NCBI GenBank assembly: GCA_949128115.1
Contig: OX421963.1
Coordinates: forward strand, 39,229,979-39,293,978
Direction: 5' to 3'
Length of the DNA: 64,000 nucleotides
Origin: Anaspis maculata
Taxonomy: Eukaryota; Arthropoda; Insecta; Coleoptera; Scraptiidae
Under the pieces are notes generated by a model. It did not search any database, had not been told where the DNA came from, and was given only the letters and a program-made list of their open reading frames with translations. Of this stretch, positions 1 through 12,300 are shown in pieces. Positions within the stretch are counted from its first letter, which is position 1. Every line of letters begins with the position of its first letter. A program made the translations under genes and the position numbers.

Positions 1-313
1 CCATTTCTCTTTGGAGGAGTTTCTACTTGAAGAAAAAATAAACAAAAACCGATTCCCATCAACAACTTTTTTAGTCACATCAGAAATCCCTTAAAACAGT
101 TCCCCAAAATCAATTCGAATAACGAAAATAAAGGGCAGCAAAGTTCCATCTTCCACCCTTTATCTTCATATTCTTTTGTGTTCTTGATGAGTCGATTCCA
201 TATATCGCTCTGTACTCAGAATGCGATACTTTTGAGCACCTGTATCCTGTATTCATATAGGTACATAAATTATTCTTTCTGAAGTGCCGCGACATCTAGT
301 GAACAAAAATTAC
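1..313 (-). other. Nup205 intron 4 (partial), with a copy of a dispersed repeat
   Basis: Non-coding sequence downstream of the Nup205 exon 4 donor. Positions about 100-255 carry one copy of a repeat ending near 'GCGATACTTTTGAG' that recurs at 26330-27310, 44560-44640 and 46713-46976. The copy here has an uninterrupted 'CCATATATCGCTC' segment. Confidence 0.6.
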
Positions 314-3300
314 CTGCAATCCCTCACATTTCCATTTCGCTTTTGTTGGCGCCAATTCGGCCGTCACTGTGTTGATGTAATCATGATCAGATAAAATCGG
401 CAAGTTCCGCACAGCTTCTTCGCCGTCTTCCCTGGTGTGGAGCACGCTTAAATCCAACGCACACAGCAACGCCATTGCCAAATACAGATTGACATTATCC
501 AGTTTTCCAGAAGCCTCCTCTTCGATCTTTGCGTTCCTCAAGTAGTTGATCAAATTTAATGTCGGAACTTTTGGAAGTCCGCACTGGACGGCCCAAGTGT
601 ACACAATATCAGCAAGGGTGACCCTGATATCCGTGAATAGATCCGTTATCTAAAAATCATCAAAACGATCGGTCACCACTATTCTCTTTTGCGAAATATT
701 CATCTACAGTAGTGATTTTACCTTACTTGCGAATTATTCTAGGCTTAGTACTCTATGAATGGCTCATTACGATAGAAAACCAATTACGGCTTTCGAGATA
801 TAACATACAGTCATCCTTCCGTAATTCTTTCACGATTTACAAACTTTGGGAGTAGTGATCCCAAAAGTTATACAGGGTGAATCAGCTTTAACCGATCAAA
901 CTTTGGGATGAGATTCTCTTCATCCTCCTGATTCAGAAAAATATAACATACGTGTCTCTCACTCGTTTCCTAAAAAAGATACAAAGTGTGTCAAAGTTCC
1001 CTTTTTTCGATTTTTGAAAATTTGTAACTTGCGAACTATCAAATCAAATTAGCTTAAATTCAGCATGGGCCGGTTTGTCAGAAACATCTAGCTATTTCCA
1101 AAATTTCGAAAGAATCCAATCAGTAGCGTAGAAGTTATGGGGGTCATTAATTTGGAAGCAGCTGAAGAACCTTTCAAATTAATGTTCTCTCCAGAACTCC
1201 TACGTTACTAATTGCATTCCTTTGAAATTTGGCAGGTAGATAGATAATTCCGACAAAACAGCCTGTGCCGAATTTAAACTATTTTAGTTGAATAGTTCGC
1301 AAGTTACAAATTTTTCAAAAATTGAAAAAAGGGAACTTTGACATATTTTTCTGAATCAGGAGGATGAGGAGAATCTTATCCCAAAGTTTGATCGGTTTGA
1401 ACTGATTCACCCTGTATACATATCCTTCCCATCAAAAATCAAGTGAACAAATAATATGGGTCTTGAAATATTTTTCAAGTTAAAGCTGAGGGTATGTGAA
1501 TCATGCCAATCATGTCAATCATAACCAATCATTTGAATTGTTGACCGATTTTGCAAAAATTTGATACACATAAATACGGGGTGTTTATAGGAGTCTGTGA
1601 TCGCTGCAGGCATGGGTCAGGCCGAAAAACGCAGTAACAGGCGCGATTGTAGAGATCGAAAGCAGATTCCAAAGGCGATGCGATCACAGACATTTATAAA
1701 CACCCAGTGCCTACTACTTCAATGAATTTATTACTGTTTTTCGAGCTTGATGATAATGACTTTTGTCAAAACTGCTTAGTGGTGTAAATACTGGGGTGTT
1801 GCTGCCTTTGTTAAGCCTATTTCGGAAATAGTGTAAAATTGATCACATTTTTGAATTCTACCTTTAATTTAGAAATGAACATGAATTTAGAGAGATAAAA
1901 ATTTAGTTTTTGGAAAATTTGTGATCTGTCGGCCAAAAAATATTGCAAGAATAAGCTTCGAATTTGGCACACAATATCACATGATTCGATTCACATGATC
2001 CATAGCAAAAAAGTGACAACTGCGACTTTCAGAAGACCCATCCAGTGGCGTAGATTGAATTGAACTTTCTTAGGGGGCATTATTAAAGTTACAGCTTTTC
2101 AAAGATCAATAAATTAATCTAAGCCACTGGATGGATCTCATGGAAATCGTAGTTGTCATTTTACAGCTATGCATCATGAGATATCGTATGCCAAATTTGG
2201 AACTGTACGGTTGAACAATGAGAGTTAGGTTGAGAAAAACAATATTAAAAATTGAACTTTGAGGAGCTGTAATTTTCTTATGGGGCAATTCGTTCTTACA
2301 GAAAACTTCATATTTTCGAAAGCTGAATCCTAGGCGCTTTTTCCTGAAACACCCTGTATAATATACTATTTTTCCTTCCTACATTTCTTGTTCACAATAA
2401 AAAAAATAGACAATTATCAGCAACACTATCATCATCAACCTGGGGCTCTATTGTACTCATAACACCCTTATTGCCTTAATTACTATACCAAAATATAAAC
2501 TGGATTCATGCAGCAATTCCTGCGGCGCAGCAGAGTAGAGAGATTTTTTGCTTGGACCTGCAAACGTCCTTTCATTTCACGTTATATAAATCGGAAAAAT
2601 GGTCCGACTTTGGAGGTCAATATCTCTCGATTGCCGATTGCGATTTCTATTTTTTTTTGCGGTGGGCGGGTATCCGTGTAGTCACTGGCAGTACCTCCTT
2701 AGCGCCGTCTTAGTAGGCTAAGAGCGACGCCGGGTGATTCCCACACCACCCACCATTTTATGCTTGGTTTATGTATAGCGATTTGACCAGCGAACATCGC
2801 CCAGCGACATCCAGCCATCGTTGATTGCATAAATTGCGACGACTTTTGATGTCAACTTGAATGTCTCTTTGACAAATAAAAATTAACGAAACGTTTTCTG
2901 TGTGTGTATAAACGATATAAACCTCCTCATCGACGTTCCTGATGAACAAACGGTAAGTAAACTGAATCGTAGTCATAACAAATCGGACAAGGAGCTTGAT
3001 GGGATGTCTATTTTTATCAAACAGTCGAACAAGCCCAGAAGTAGGGATGTGAGAGCGCAAACCATTCCTGGACGCTGGAGGGCAGCTGAGGTTCTATCTC
3101 GGGCTCTACGATGCCTACTCAGTGGACTGCTTCTATCGATCTTTGCGTTCCTCAAGTAGTTGATCAAATTTAATGTCGGAACTTTTGGAAGTCCGCACTG
3201 GACGGCCCAAGTGTACACAATATCAGCAAGGGTGACCCTGATATCCGTGAATAGATCCGTTATCTAAAAATCATCAAAACGATCGGTCACCACTATTCTC

Positions 3301-6300
3301 TTTTGCGAAATATTCATCTACAGTAGTGATTTTACCTTACTTGCGAATTATTCTAGGCTTAGTACTCTATGAATGGCTCATTACGATAGAAAACCAATTA
3401 CGGCTTTCGAGATATAACATACAGTCATCCTTCCGTAATTCTTTCACGATTTACAAACTTTGGGAGTAGTGATCCCAAAAGTTATACAGGGTGAATCAGC
3501 TTTAACCGATCAAACTTTGGGATGAGATTCTCTTCATCCTCCTGATTCAGAAAAATATAACATACGTGTCTCTCACTCGTTTCCTAAAAAAGATACAAAG
3601 TGTGTCAAAGTTCCCTTTTTTCGATTTTTGAAAATTTGTAACTTGCGAACTATCAAATCAAATTAGCTTAAATTCAGCATGGGCCGGTTTGTCAGAAACA
3701 TCTAGCTATTTCCAAAATTTCGAAAGAATCCAATCAGTAGCGTAGAAGTTATGGGGGTCATTAATTTGGAAGCAGCTGAAGAACCTTTCAAATTAATGTT
3801 CTCTCCAGAACTCCTACGTTACTAATTGCATTCCTTTGAAATTTGGCAGGTAGATAGATAATTCCGACAAAACAGCCTGTGCCGAATTTAAACTATTTTA
3901 GTTGAATAGTTCGCAAGTTACAAATTTTTCAAAAATTGAAAAAAGGGAACTTTGACATATTTTTCTGAATCAGGAGGATGAGGAGAATCTTATCCCAAAG
4001 TTTGATCGGTTTGAACTGATTCACCCTGTATACATATCCTTCCCATCAAAAATCAAGTGAACAAATAATATGGGTCTTGAAATATTTTTCAAGTTAAAGC
4101 TGAGGGTATGTGAATCATGCCAATCATGTCAATCATAACCAATCATTTGAATTGTTGACCGATTTTGCAAAAATTTGATACACATAAATACGGGGTGTTT
4201 ATAGGAGTCTGTGATCGCTGCAGGCATGGGTCAGGCCGAAAAACGCAGTAACAGGCGCGATTGTAGAGATCGAAAGCAGATTCCAAAGGCGATGCGATCA
4301 CAGACATTTATAAACACCCAGTGCCTACTACTTCAATGAATTTATTACTGTTTTTCGAGCTTGATGATAATGACTTTTGTCAAAACTGCTTAGTGGTGTA
4401 AATACTGGGGTGTTGCTGCCTTTGTTAAGCCTATTTCGGAAATAGTGTAAAATTGATCACATTTTTGAATTCTACCTTTAATTTAGAAATGAACATGAAT
4501 TTAGAGAGATAAAAATTTAGTTTTTGGAAAATTTGTGATCTGTCGGCCAAAAAATATTGCAAGAATAAGCTTCGAATTTGGCACACAATATCACATGATT
4601 CGATTCACATGATCCATAGCAAAAAAGTGACAACTGCGACTTTCAGAAGACCCATCCAGTGGCGTAGATTGAATTGAACTTTCTTAGGGGGCATTATTAA
4701 AGTTACAGCTTTTCAAAGATCAATAAATTAATCTAAGCCACTGGATGGATCTCATGGAAATCGTAGTTGTCATTTTACAGCTATGCATCATGAGATATCG
4801 TATGCCAAATTTGGAACTGTACGGTTGAACAATGAGAGTTAGGTTGAGAAAAACAATATTAAAAATTGAACTTTGAGGAGCTGTAATTTTCTTATGGGGC
4901 AATTCGTTCTTACAGAAAACTTCATATTTTCGAAAGCTGAATCCTAGGCGCTTTTTCCTGAAACACCCTGTATAATATACTATTTTTCCTTCCTACATTT
5001 CTTGTTCACAATAAAAAAAATAGACAATTATCAGCAACACTATCATCATCAACCTGGGGCTCTATTGTACTCATAACACCCTTATTGCCTTAATTACTAT
5101 ACCAAAATATAAACTGGATTCATGCAGCAATTCCTGCGGCGCAGCAGAGTAGAGAGATTTTTTGCTTGGACCTGCAAACGTCCTTTCATTTCACGTTATA
5201 TAAATCGGAAAAATGGTCCGACTTTGGAGGTCAATATCTCTCGATTGCCGATTGCGATTTCTATTTTTTTTTGCGGTGGGCGGGTATCCGTGTAGTCACT
5301 GGCAGTACCTCCTTAGCGCCGTCTTAGTAGGCTAAGAGCGACGCCGGGTGATTCCCACACCACCCACCATTTTATGCTTGGTTTATGTATAGCGATTTGA
5401 CCAGCGAACATCGCCCAGCGACATCCAGCCATCGTTGATTGCATAAATTGCGACGACTTTTGATGTCAACTTGAATGTCTCTTTGACAAATAAAAATTAA
5501 CGAAACGTTTTCTGTGTGTGTATAAACGATATAAACCTCCTCATCGACGTTCCTGATGAACAAACGGTAAGTAAACTGAATCGTAGTCATAACAAATCGG
5601 ACAAGGAGCTTGATGGGATGTCTATTTTTATCAAACAGTCGAACAAGCCCAGAAGTAGGGATGTGAGAGCGCAAACCATTCCTGGACGCTGGAGGGCAGC
5701 TGAGGTTCTATCTCGGGCTCTACGATGCCTACTCAGTGGACTGCTTCTACTGCGGCAAGGCAAAAAAGGCGCAGAAATGTCGGCGCTGCTGGATTGCAAG
5801 GAAGATATGATGCTACAGTCGGTTAATATACCAACCAGAATTGCCACGAGAAAAGTGACTGGTTTCACTCTGATTGTATCGTTGAAGCATCCACAATCAA
5901 GAAAAACATTTAGAATACCTACTCGAGAATAAACGCAAGAAAATTTGGTTGAAATTGAAAGAAAAGACTGAAAAGAGACCTGCAACTACATCATCCCACC
6001 AGAATTTCTAGATTCAGATACTGGGGGTCACGTTACTCCAGAGCAATGAAAGAATGGAATAGCTGATTACAAAGGTAGCAATAACAGTTGTCTTTTTTGC
6101 TTTGCATGGTAATCCCTCCCTCAATAATTCGCAGTATGACTCGTAAGTGCAAAACAACAAGAGCAGCAACTGCCGCAAAGAATGCAAACATCCACATACA
6201 GAGAGAATTGTTCGCAGGATTTTGAAGATGTCTAAGTAGAAGATAGACGCTCTAGATAGAAGAATCGTCAACAAGAAATTGCATAATATGATCAAGAAGT

Positions 6301-9300
6301 CCAATCAACAAGGTTTGAAAATTCATCAACCCATCCACCATTGAAGAACTGCATATGGCAAATTACTCGAATGAGAAGCAGAGGAGCACCTAGCTGCGAT
6401 GGAGTAATACTGGAGTCCTTCAAGCATAGTGGAGCCAAGGTAATGATTGATTTTTCCAACGTTTTCAATGAATTTCACCAACCATTTACCTTTAAGTTTT
6501 AAGACCAGAAAAATTCTAGGAATTTTGAAGCCTGGAGAAGTGAAGAACTTCGGAGTCTGAGCTCCCATAGCTCTGCTGAGCGTAAGCATCTAGAACAACC
6601 CATTCACCATCCATCTCAGTTTCCTAATGAAGAACAATAGAACAATCTCCCACGCGAGCAAGTAGAATTCCTGTCCTGGCCTAGAAGAAGCTGCTGGGAA
6701 CAATAAGCCCTGTCTTTGGCAACACACCAAAAATGGATTCCAGAGAAATAAGTCAGGAGCGGTGTTTGTGAACCTCGCTGCTGCCTACGAATCCCTACGA
6801 TGCGTTTGGAGAAAGAACTTCTTGGTAAAAAATCACGAATTCGTTTCATGCCGCGGATTTTTGAGTTTCGTAAACAACATGCTCAACGAACGATACTTCT
6901 AGCTCCACATAGACAACGGAAAAGGTAGCTTTCGAAGATTGAACCAAACGGTCTTCTCCAAGGCTGTATTGGCACCGCTGCTCAGCAGCATTTGTATCGG
7001 CGGTTTCCCGGAGACTCCTTCCAGGGACATCGCCATGATCTACCAACATCAGTATTCAGGAGAAGGGAAAGAAGTAAATGACCTTTGTGCGAAAGTCAAG
7101 CTGAAACTCGATCATCCTACAAGTTCTCAAGATATATCTACATTTCAAGATTCTTCAGAAGTGTTGTTATGTTGTTGTTGTCCAGTCACTATGTTCAAAA
7201 AACCCTAGCAACTTCGGAAAAAATAGTAGAGGGTTGAAATTTTGAACACATGTTCTTCAAGTAGTGAGAAATGAACTCAAGAAAGTCCTTTAAAATCCAA
7301 TCTTAGAAACCCATGATGAACGCCATCAAGTGTTAAGAACCAGTTTTTTTGGGCGAAAAAGTCATTGTCTTAGCTCAAGATTTTTTTTGCAAATGGATGA
7401 TTGCATGTTACCATTTGAAGAATTTCCATGCAACATTTGAACAGTTGCCTAAAAGGCGGATCCAAGATGGCGGCCAAGAAGAAAAAACAGTTGACTAAGT
7501 TTATTATTTTTGAGTCTAGCAATGATTGTGGACATTGGTTGATTGTCACATTTCATTTCATTTAAAATTTCCGAGATGATTTCCAATAGAAGAACCAAGT
7601 TACACTCCAGTACCCAAGAAAACCACCGATTTAGTAGGGAAAAAAGAAAATTTCTTGATTTTTTTTTTCAAGTATTTTGAAACGGTTAAAGGTTTTTGGC
7701 TGTTGAAATGTTGAACGGCTTAAAGCACTATCAAAAGCATAGAATTCTGAATATATATGGTGATTTTCAAATATCCAGCTCTTTTGGCTTCTGAGATAAA
7801 AAAAAATTGGAATGTTGCTCTTATTATGTTTCAAGAAAATTGGTATCTTCAACTATAAGAAAGGCATCTACATCGCTCCCTAAGAGCCAGTCAGATGTCG
7901 CCAACTTAACTGTTACAGGTAACCACTTTGAGACTTGAAAATACTCTTGTGTGCAAAGTGGCGCCTTGGTATCACAAAGGACGAAGCTGAAACCCTCACG
8001 AGCTCTACTAGATATTATGTAGGAGAGCAACTGAAGTCGCAAATATGCAGAGTGGGTGCAGGTAGGTGTCTAATTACTTTCGTGGATCATGGACATGGCT
8101 CACATGGCCAAACTCCCTGACAAAGAAAAAGTCGGCATATCTCTACGACTCAACCGAGGTGACTGACAAAAAGACGATGGCGTGGGAAGGAATAAGATGC
8201 AAGCTGTTGTAGTTGAAATATTTTAATAATAGTAGATAAACTGTACATAATTATGGGAATAAGTAAATATACAAAATTGAAAACTTTGGGGGCCTATTGT
8301 TAAAAATTAATCACGAGTTGTCCCTTACATCTCTGATGGAGTGGTAAACTGATCTAAAGATTGAAAACTAAATGTGCTAGGTAGTAGAGTTCCAAAAGAT
8401 GATTGATATTCATGTCCAAAGGTGTGGGTATAGGTACTGGTCCTCCAAAATGGCATTATTCAATTTCTTTGGCGGGGCGGCAGCGGGCAGCTGCACAATC
8501 ATACTATTCTGTGTCTGGAGGTGGTGCTCGTACTTCACTTTGGTGGATAACAGTATGTAGGACCTGGAGTTGCATCCCTTGTGTCCCCACAGTTGCCCCG
8601 TTGTCGGTGCTGTTGTTGCTGATACTCTGCAAGGGCTCGCAGCAACGCCTCTCTGTTGCTTGCTCTCCGGCATTAGCTCCTGGCTTTCCGCAGCTGCTCC
8701 CATGAACCTCCAGTGATCCTGACGAATGTGACGAGTTGAAACGGGTCATTTCGAGCAGAAATGGCCGAGAGAATTCCTTTTAATTTCGGTTAGGTGACAT
8801 ACTGACTGTCAGATTTTGACACACTGCACTCAAATTGAAATCGCGGCGGAATGGCGAAAAAAGCTTGGCCGGCCCAAGCTTTTTTTTCGCCCCCGCGTCG
8901 TCCCCTCGCTGCGATGATTCCGATCTGCCACCAGCTTTCACTCGCACCCCATTGGTCACAGAAATCTTGCCAAAACTTAGCAACATAAAGTCTGGCCGGC
9001 CACCCGGTGGCCACGGCCGGCCCGACCAAGATTCTTTCGCTGCCCCGCCGTTTCCTGGCGACATCCTCACCTTCCGCCCGCACGCCATTGGCCGGAGGTG
9101 TATCGCCTAGCGATTTCATCCCCTTTCGCTGGTCAAATCGCTATACATAAACCGAGCATTATGGACGCATCAACAGCGAGGTTATTAGCACCCTTTTTTT
9201 TTCGGTGTCCTTCTCGTTTCACAATTTTTCCCTTGACGTGACTGCACGGTGGTACACGCCAAAGTACTAAAGAGCGCATGAAAATTTTCACCTGGCCCAG

Positions 9301-12300
9301 GCCGGATTCGAACCCACGATCCCTGGAATTGCTTCCAAAGACGGAGTCCGCCGCGCTACCGGCCGGGTTGATTTCTATTTTGTTTGTTGCGTTAACTAGC
9401 TTAATTTTTCCGTAACCCATCCTATAGTAGTGAATGTTGAGAAACTTCATGTAAATTGTCTACAGGGTGATACGTAAAATGGTGCAAAATTGCAACGACT
9501 TCATCGTACCCCCATTTTTCAAAAATATATTTTTTCAATTTTCTAATACAAAAATTATGGAGTATGGTGTCTTATCTCGAAACTATTTTGGAATTTCCCG
9601 GATTGGAAGTCTTACATTGAAGATATAAATTTTTATGCTGAATATTGCAGATTTACGAAACTCAAACATAGCACAAGCACAAAAAGTATAACGTCTAGGG
9701 AGGCTTTACTTCACTAGGACACTGAAGTTTCACATTGTTACCATGTTATGGGCTTAAATCTGCAAATAGAACATGTTCCATATCTAAAATTCTGATGAAA
9801 TTCTGACGAAATCCAACGTATGAAAAACAGGCAGGGACAACCACTTAAAAAAGTGCCCCCTGCTTGGCCCCACACCAAATATTCGGGTTATGTTAAGAGT
9901 AAAATTGTCCTGGAGTGTTGTACGAACAATCTTGCTCAATGTCAACATCCATTCATCAAAAGTGACTTCATCTCGTGTGCCAACAAGGCAAATTGTAACA
10001 TTCAAAATAAAAATTTATATCTTCGATGTTAGACTTCCAATCCGGATAATTCCAAAACCGTTTCGAGGTAAGACACCACACTTCATGATTTTTGCATTAG
10101 AATACATAATTTTTTTTTCTTCGACAAATGGGGGTACGATGAAGACTGTACAATTTTGCAGCATTTTACGTATCACCTTGTAGAAATTTTACGTGGAGTT
10201 TTTCAACATTTACTTTCACAGGATAGATTGGGCATCCGGCAATCGGAAGTTATTGGTCTTCAAAGTTGCACCATTTTTCCGATACCGACAACTTCGTTGT
10301 CCAACAGTTTTTATTACAGTGAATTTTCAATGTATCAACAGGATTGATTCAGGTACAAAAATCGCTCTGCTCAGCTCAAGCTCAAGAGGGAAAAGACGTA
10401 ATTAAAAGCGCCATAATTTTAATATGGGCCCAAAACTACAGTATACAGGGTGTTCGGGTCTGGTTATTACAAACTTTGAGGGATGATTCCCCATCAAAAA
10501 TAAAGCCGAAAGAACATAAAACTCATGGTCCTAAAATGCTTCTTTGAAAAGATACAGGGTGTTGAAGTTTACTTTTTTAAACCGTTTCTTCACCGTTACT
10601 TTTGAACCGTTGGACCGATTTTATTCAAATTTGAACCAGAGTTCAGTCAACTGAGTCTCTATCGAATAATGATACCACAATTCATCAAAAATTTCTGGGG
10701 GCCTGAATAATAGGAGACTGTTCTTTATTTTCGCCCCTAATTTCATCTCCCCTGATTATTTTTCAAAATTGTTAATATTTTCGTATTCTACGTTCAATTT
10801 AGAAGAAAAAGTTACTCTTGTAAAATTTTGATTAGAGGCTTCATTTCCGGGATATTTGGTTTATAAACTTTGGAAAACATCTCGAAATACAGCCATTCCA
10901 CGAAAAATGTAAAGCAAATGCCCAAATTTCATTTTTTTCATGTCAACGTATTTTGTATCTTAAAACAAAAAATGATCGTAGCACTTGATATTCCAACTCA
11001 AATCGATCAAAAGAATCTAGTCTAATGCAGGGACTGGTGAAATTTCAATAAACTTCGCTCCAAAAGACTTCAAGAATTTGATATTTTCAAGTTTATTTCT
11101 GGTTTGCTTTGTTACATCGAAACGAAATTTGTTTTGACATACACCTGTTCAATGCTTTTCCAGTCAATGGTAAAGTTAGAACTGATATCCCAACAGACTC
11201 GCAGTTATTTAAATAAATATTTGCAGTGGTTTCGTGAGCTTCTATTTCGTGTCCCGTCCGTTATCATATTTGTATCGCAACCCCAGCCTATCTATACAGA
11301 TTTACATTAAAAACTACCTAGAATTTGCATAAACTGACCCTTCCTGAACAACGTGGTATATTGTTCATAAATATATTTCAGGCCATAATAAAGATATAAT
11401 ATTAAAAGTAGAAGAAAACACGAAAATTTTGTTCCGTCCGTTATCATGGAATGGCTGAATAGCCACTTTCCAGCGCCCAAATTGTTTCTATCTGAAAAAG
11501 CCTCGTTTCTTAGCAAAAAATGGCAGAAAATCAACTTGAGCGGCCTAGAAAATTTATTCCAGTTGAGAAATCATGAGTTTTCTTGGATTTTAATTTTAAG
11601 GCCTTAGAAAGTCGCGATTTCGAGGCGTTTTCCAAAGTTTCAAACCCAAATATTTTGGAAATGAAGCCTCTAATCAAAATTTTGCAGGAGTAACTTTTTC
11701 TTTTAAATTGAACGTGGAATTCGAAAATATCAACGATTTAAAAAAATAATTAGGGAAGATGAAAATAGGGGCGAAAATAGGGGACAGTCCCCTATTACTA
11801 CGCTCCAGGAATTTTTGAGGAATTGTGGTATTATTATTCGATGGAGACTCATTTGACTAAACTTTGGTTCAAATTTGATTAACCCTTAATTAGTCGCGCG
11901 GGGTGTACAAAACACGCCAGCATCATAAATATACCTACCGATTCCGCTTCGAGTCGAATAGATGGCGCTCCTGTTCAGTACCTTCCTGTCAAAGTATTGT
12001 CAGTCATATTCTGTTACCGGTTCTGAAACTGATTTGAAAAGGTGGCTGTTATTTTGTGTCAAACAGGTCAGGGGTACTGTGGACACCCCGTGCGCCTTCC
12101 CGCGTAATATTTCTTTGCAAACCTTGCACTGTGAATTAGATCTTTGTCGCTCACAATCCTGATGCAAAAACTTCAAGAAGGTATTTTTTGAGAGAAGTTG
12201 GCTTGAAAATGATAAACGAACACATTTACAGAAGAGTAACAAACAAAAAATTGACAAAACATCTCCGCCCAAAAATTGCCAAGTTATCAGGTATTCCTGA

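Larger units (their letters stand above)
522..3135. repeat. Left unit of a perfect 2614-bp tandem duplication
   Basis: Positions 522-3135 are repeated base for base, as far as I could compare, at 3136-5749. The period is exactly 2614. The match begins at TCGATCTTTG inside Nup205 exon 4 and ends at TTCTA inside an inserted transposon. There is no sequence between the units. The left unit therefore carries the intact half of exon 4 with its acceptor, an intron palindrome pair and the 3' end of a SINE. Confidence 0.92.
3136..5749. repeat. Right unit of the 2614-bp tandem duplication
   Basis: Identical to 522-3135 in every stretch compared, including two small ORFs duplicated at +2614. Lack of divergence in neutral intron DNA means either a very recent duplication or an assembly artefact such as unmerged haplotypes. 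It contains an extra copy of the first 128 bp of Nup205 exon 4 and the intron acceptor. Confidence 0.92.
5377..9156. mobile_element. 3.8-kb element with 30-bp terminal inverted repeats, inserted in a SINE
   Basis: The left end CTTGGTTTATGTATAGCGAT continues to ACCAGCGAA. The right end is its inverse (CGCTATACATAAACCGAG at 9156) with one or two mismatches. It sits precisely between the two halves of a SINE whose uninterrupted form is seen at 24780-25096. The flanks share TTATG, so the target duplication is about 5-8 bp and imperfect. No transposase was recognised. Inside are an unidentified cysteine-rich fragment, a decayed LINE reverse transcriptase and a GC-rich block. The first 373 bp also lie in the tandem duplication (2763-3135). 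A DNA transposon of unknown superfamily is likely. Confidence 0.65.

Noticed and set aside
2106..2288. 60-codon minus ORF repeated exactly at 4720-4902
   Set aside because: It is arm sequence of a palindromic element, doubled by the tandem duplication; no domain or codon support.
8403..9119. Overlapping ORFs on both strands in the GC-rich block
   Set aside because: Open frames are expected in G+C-rich DNA; products are low-complexity and unrecognised.
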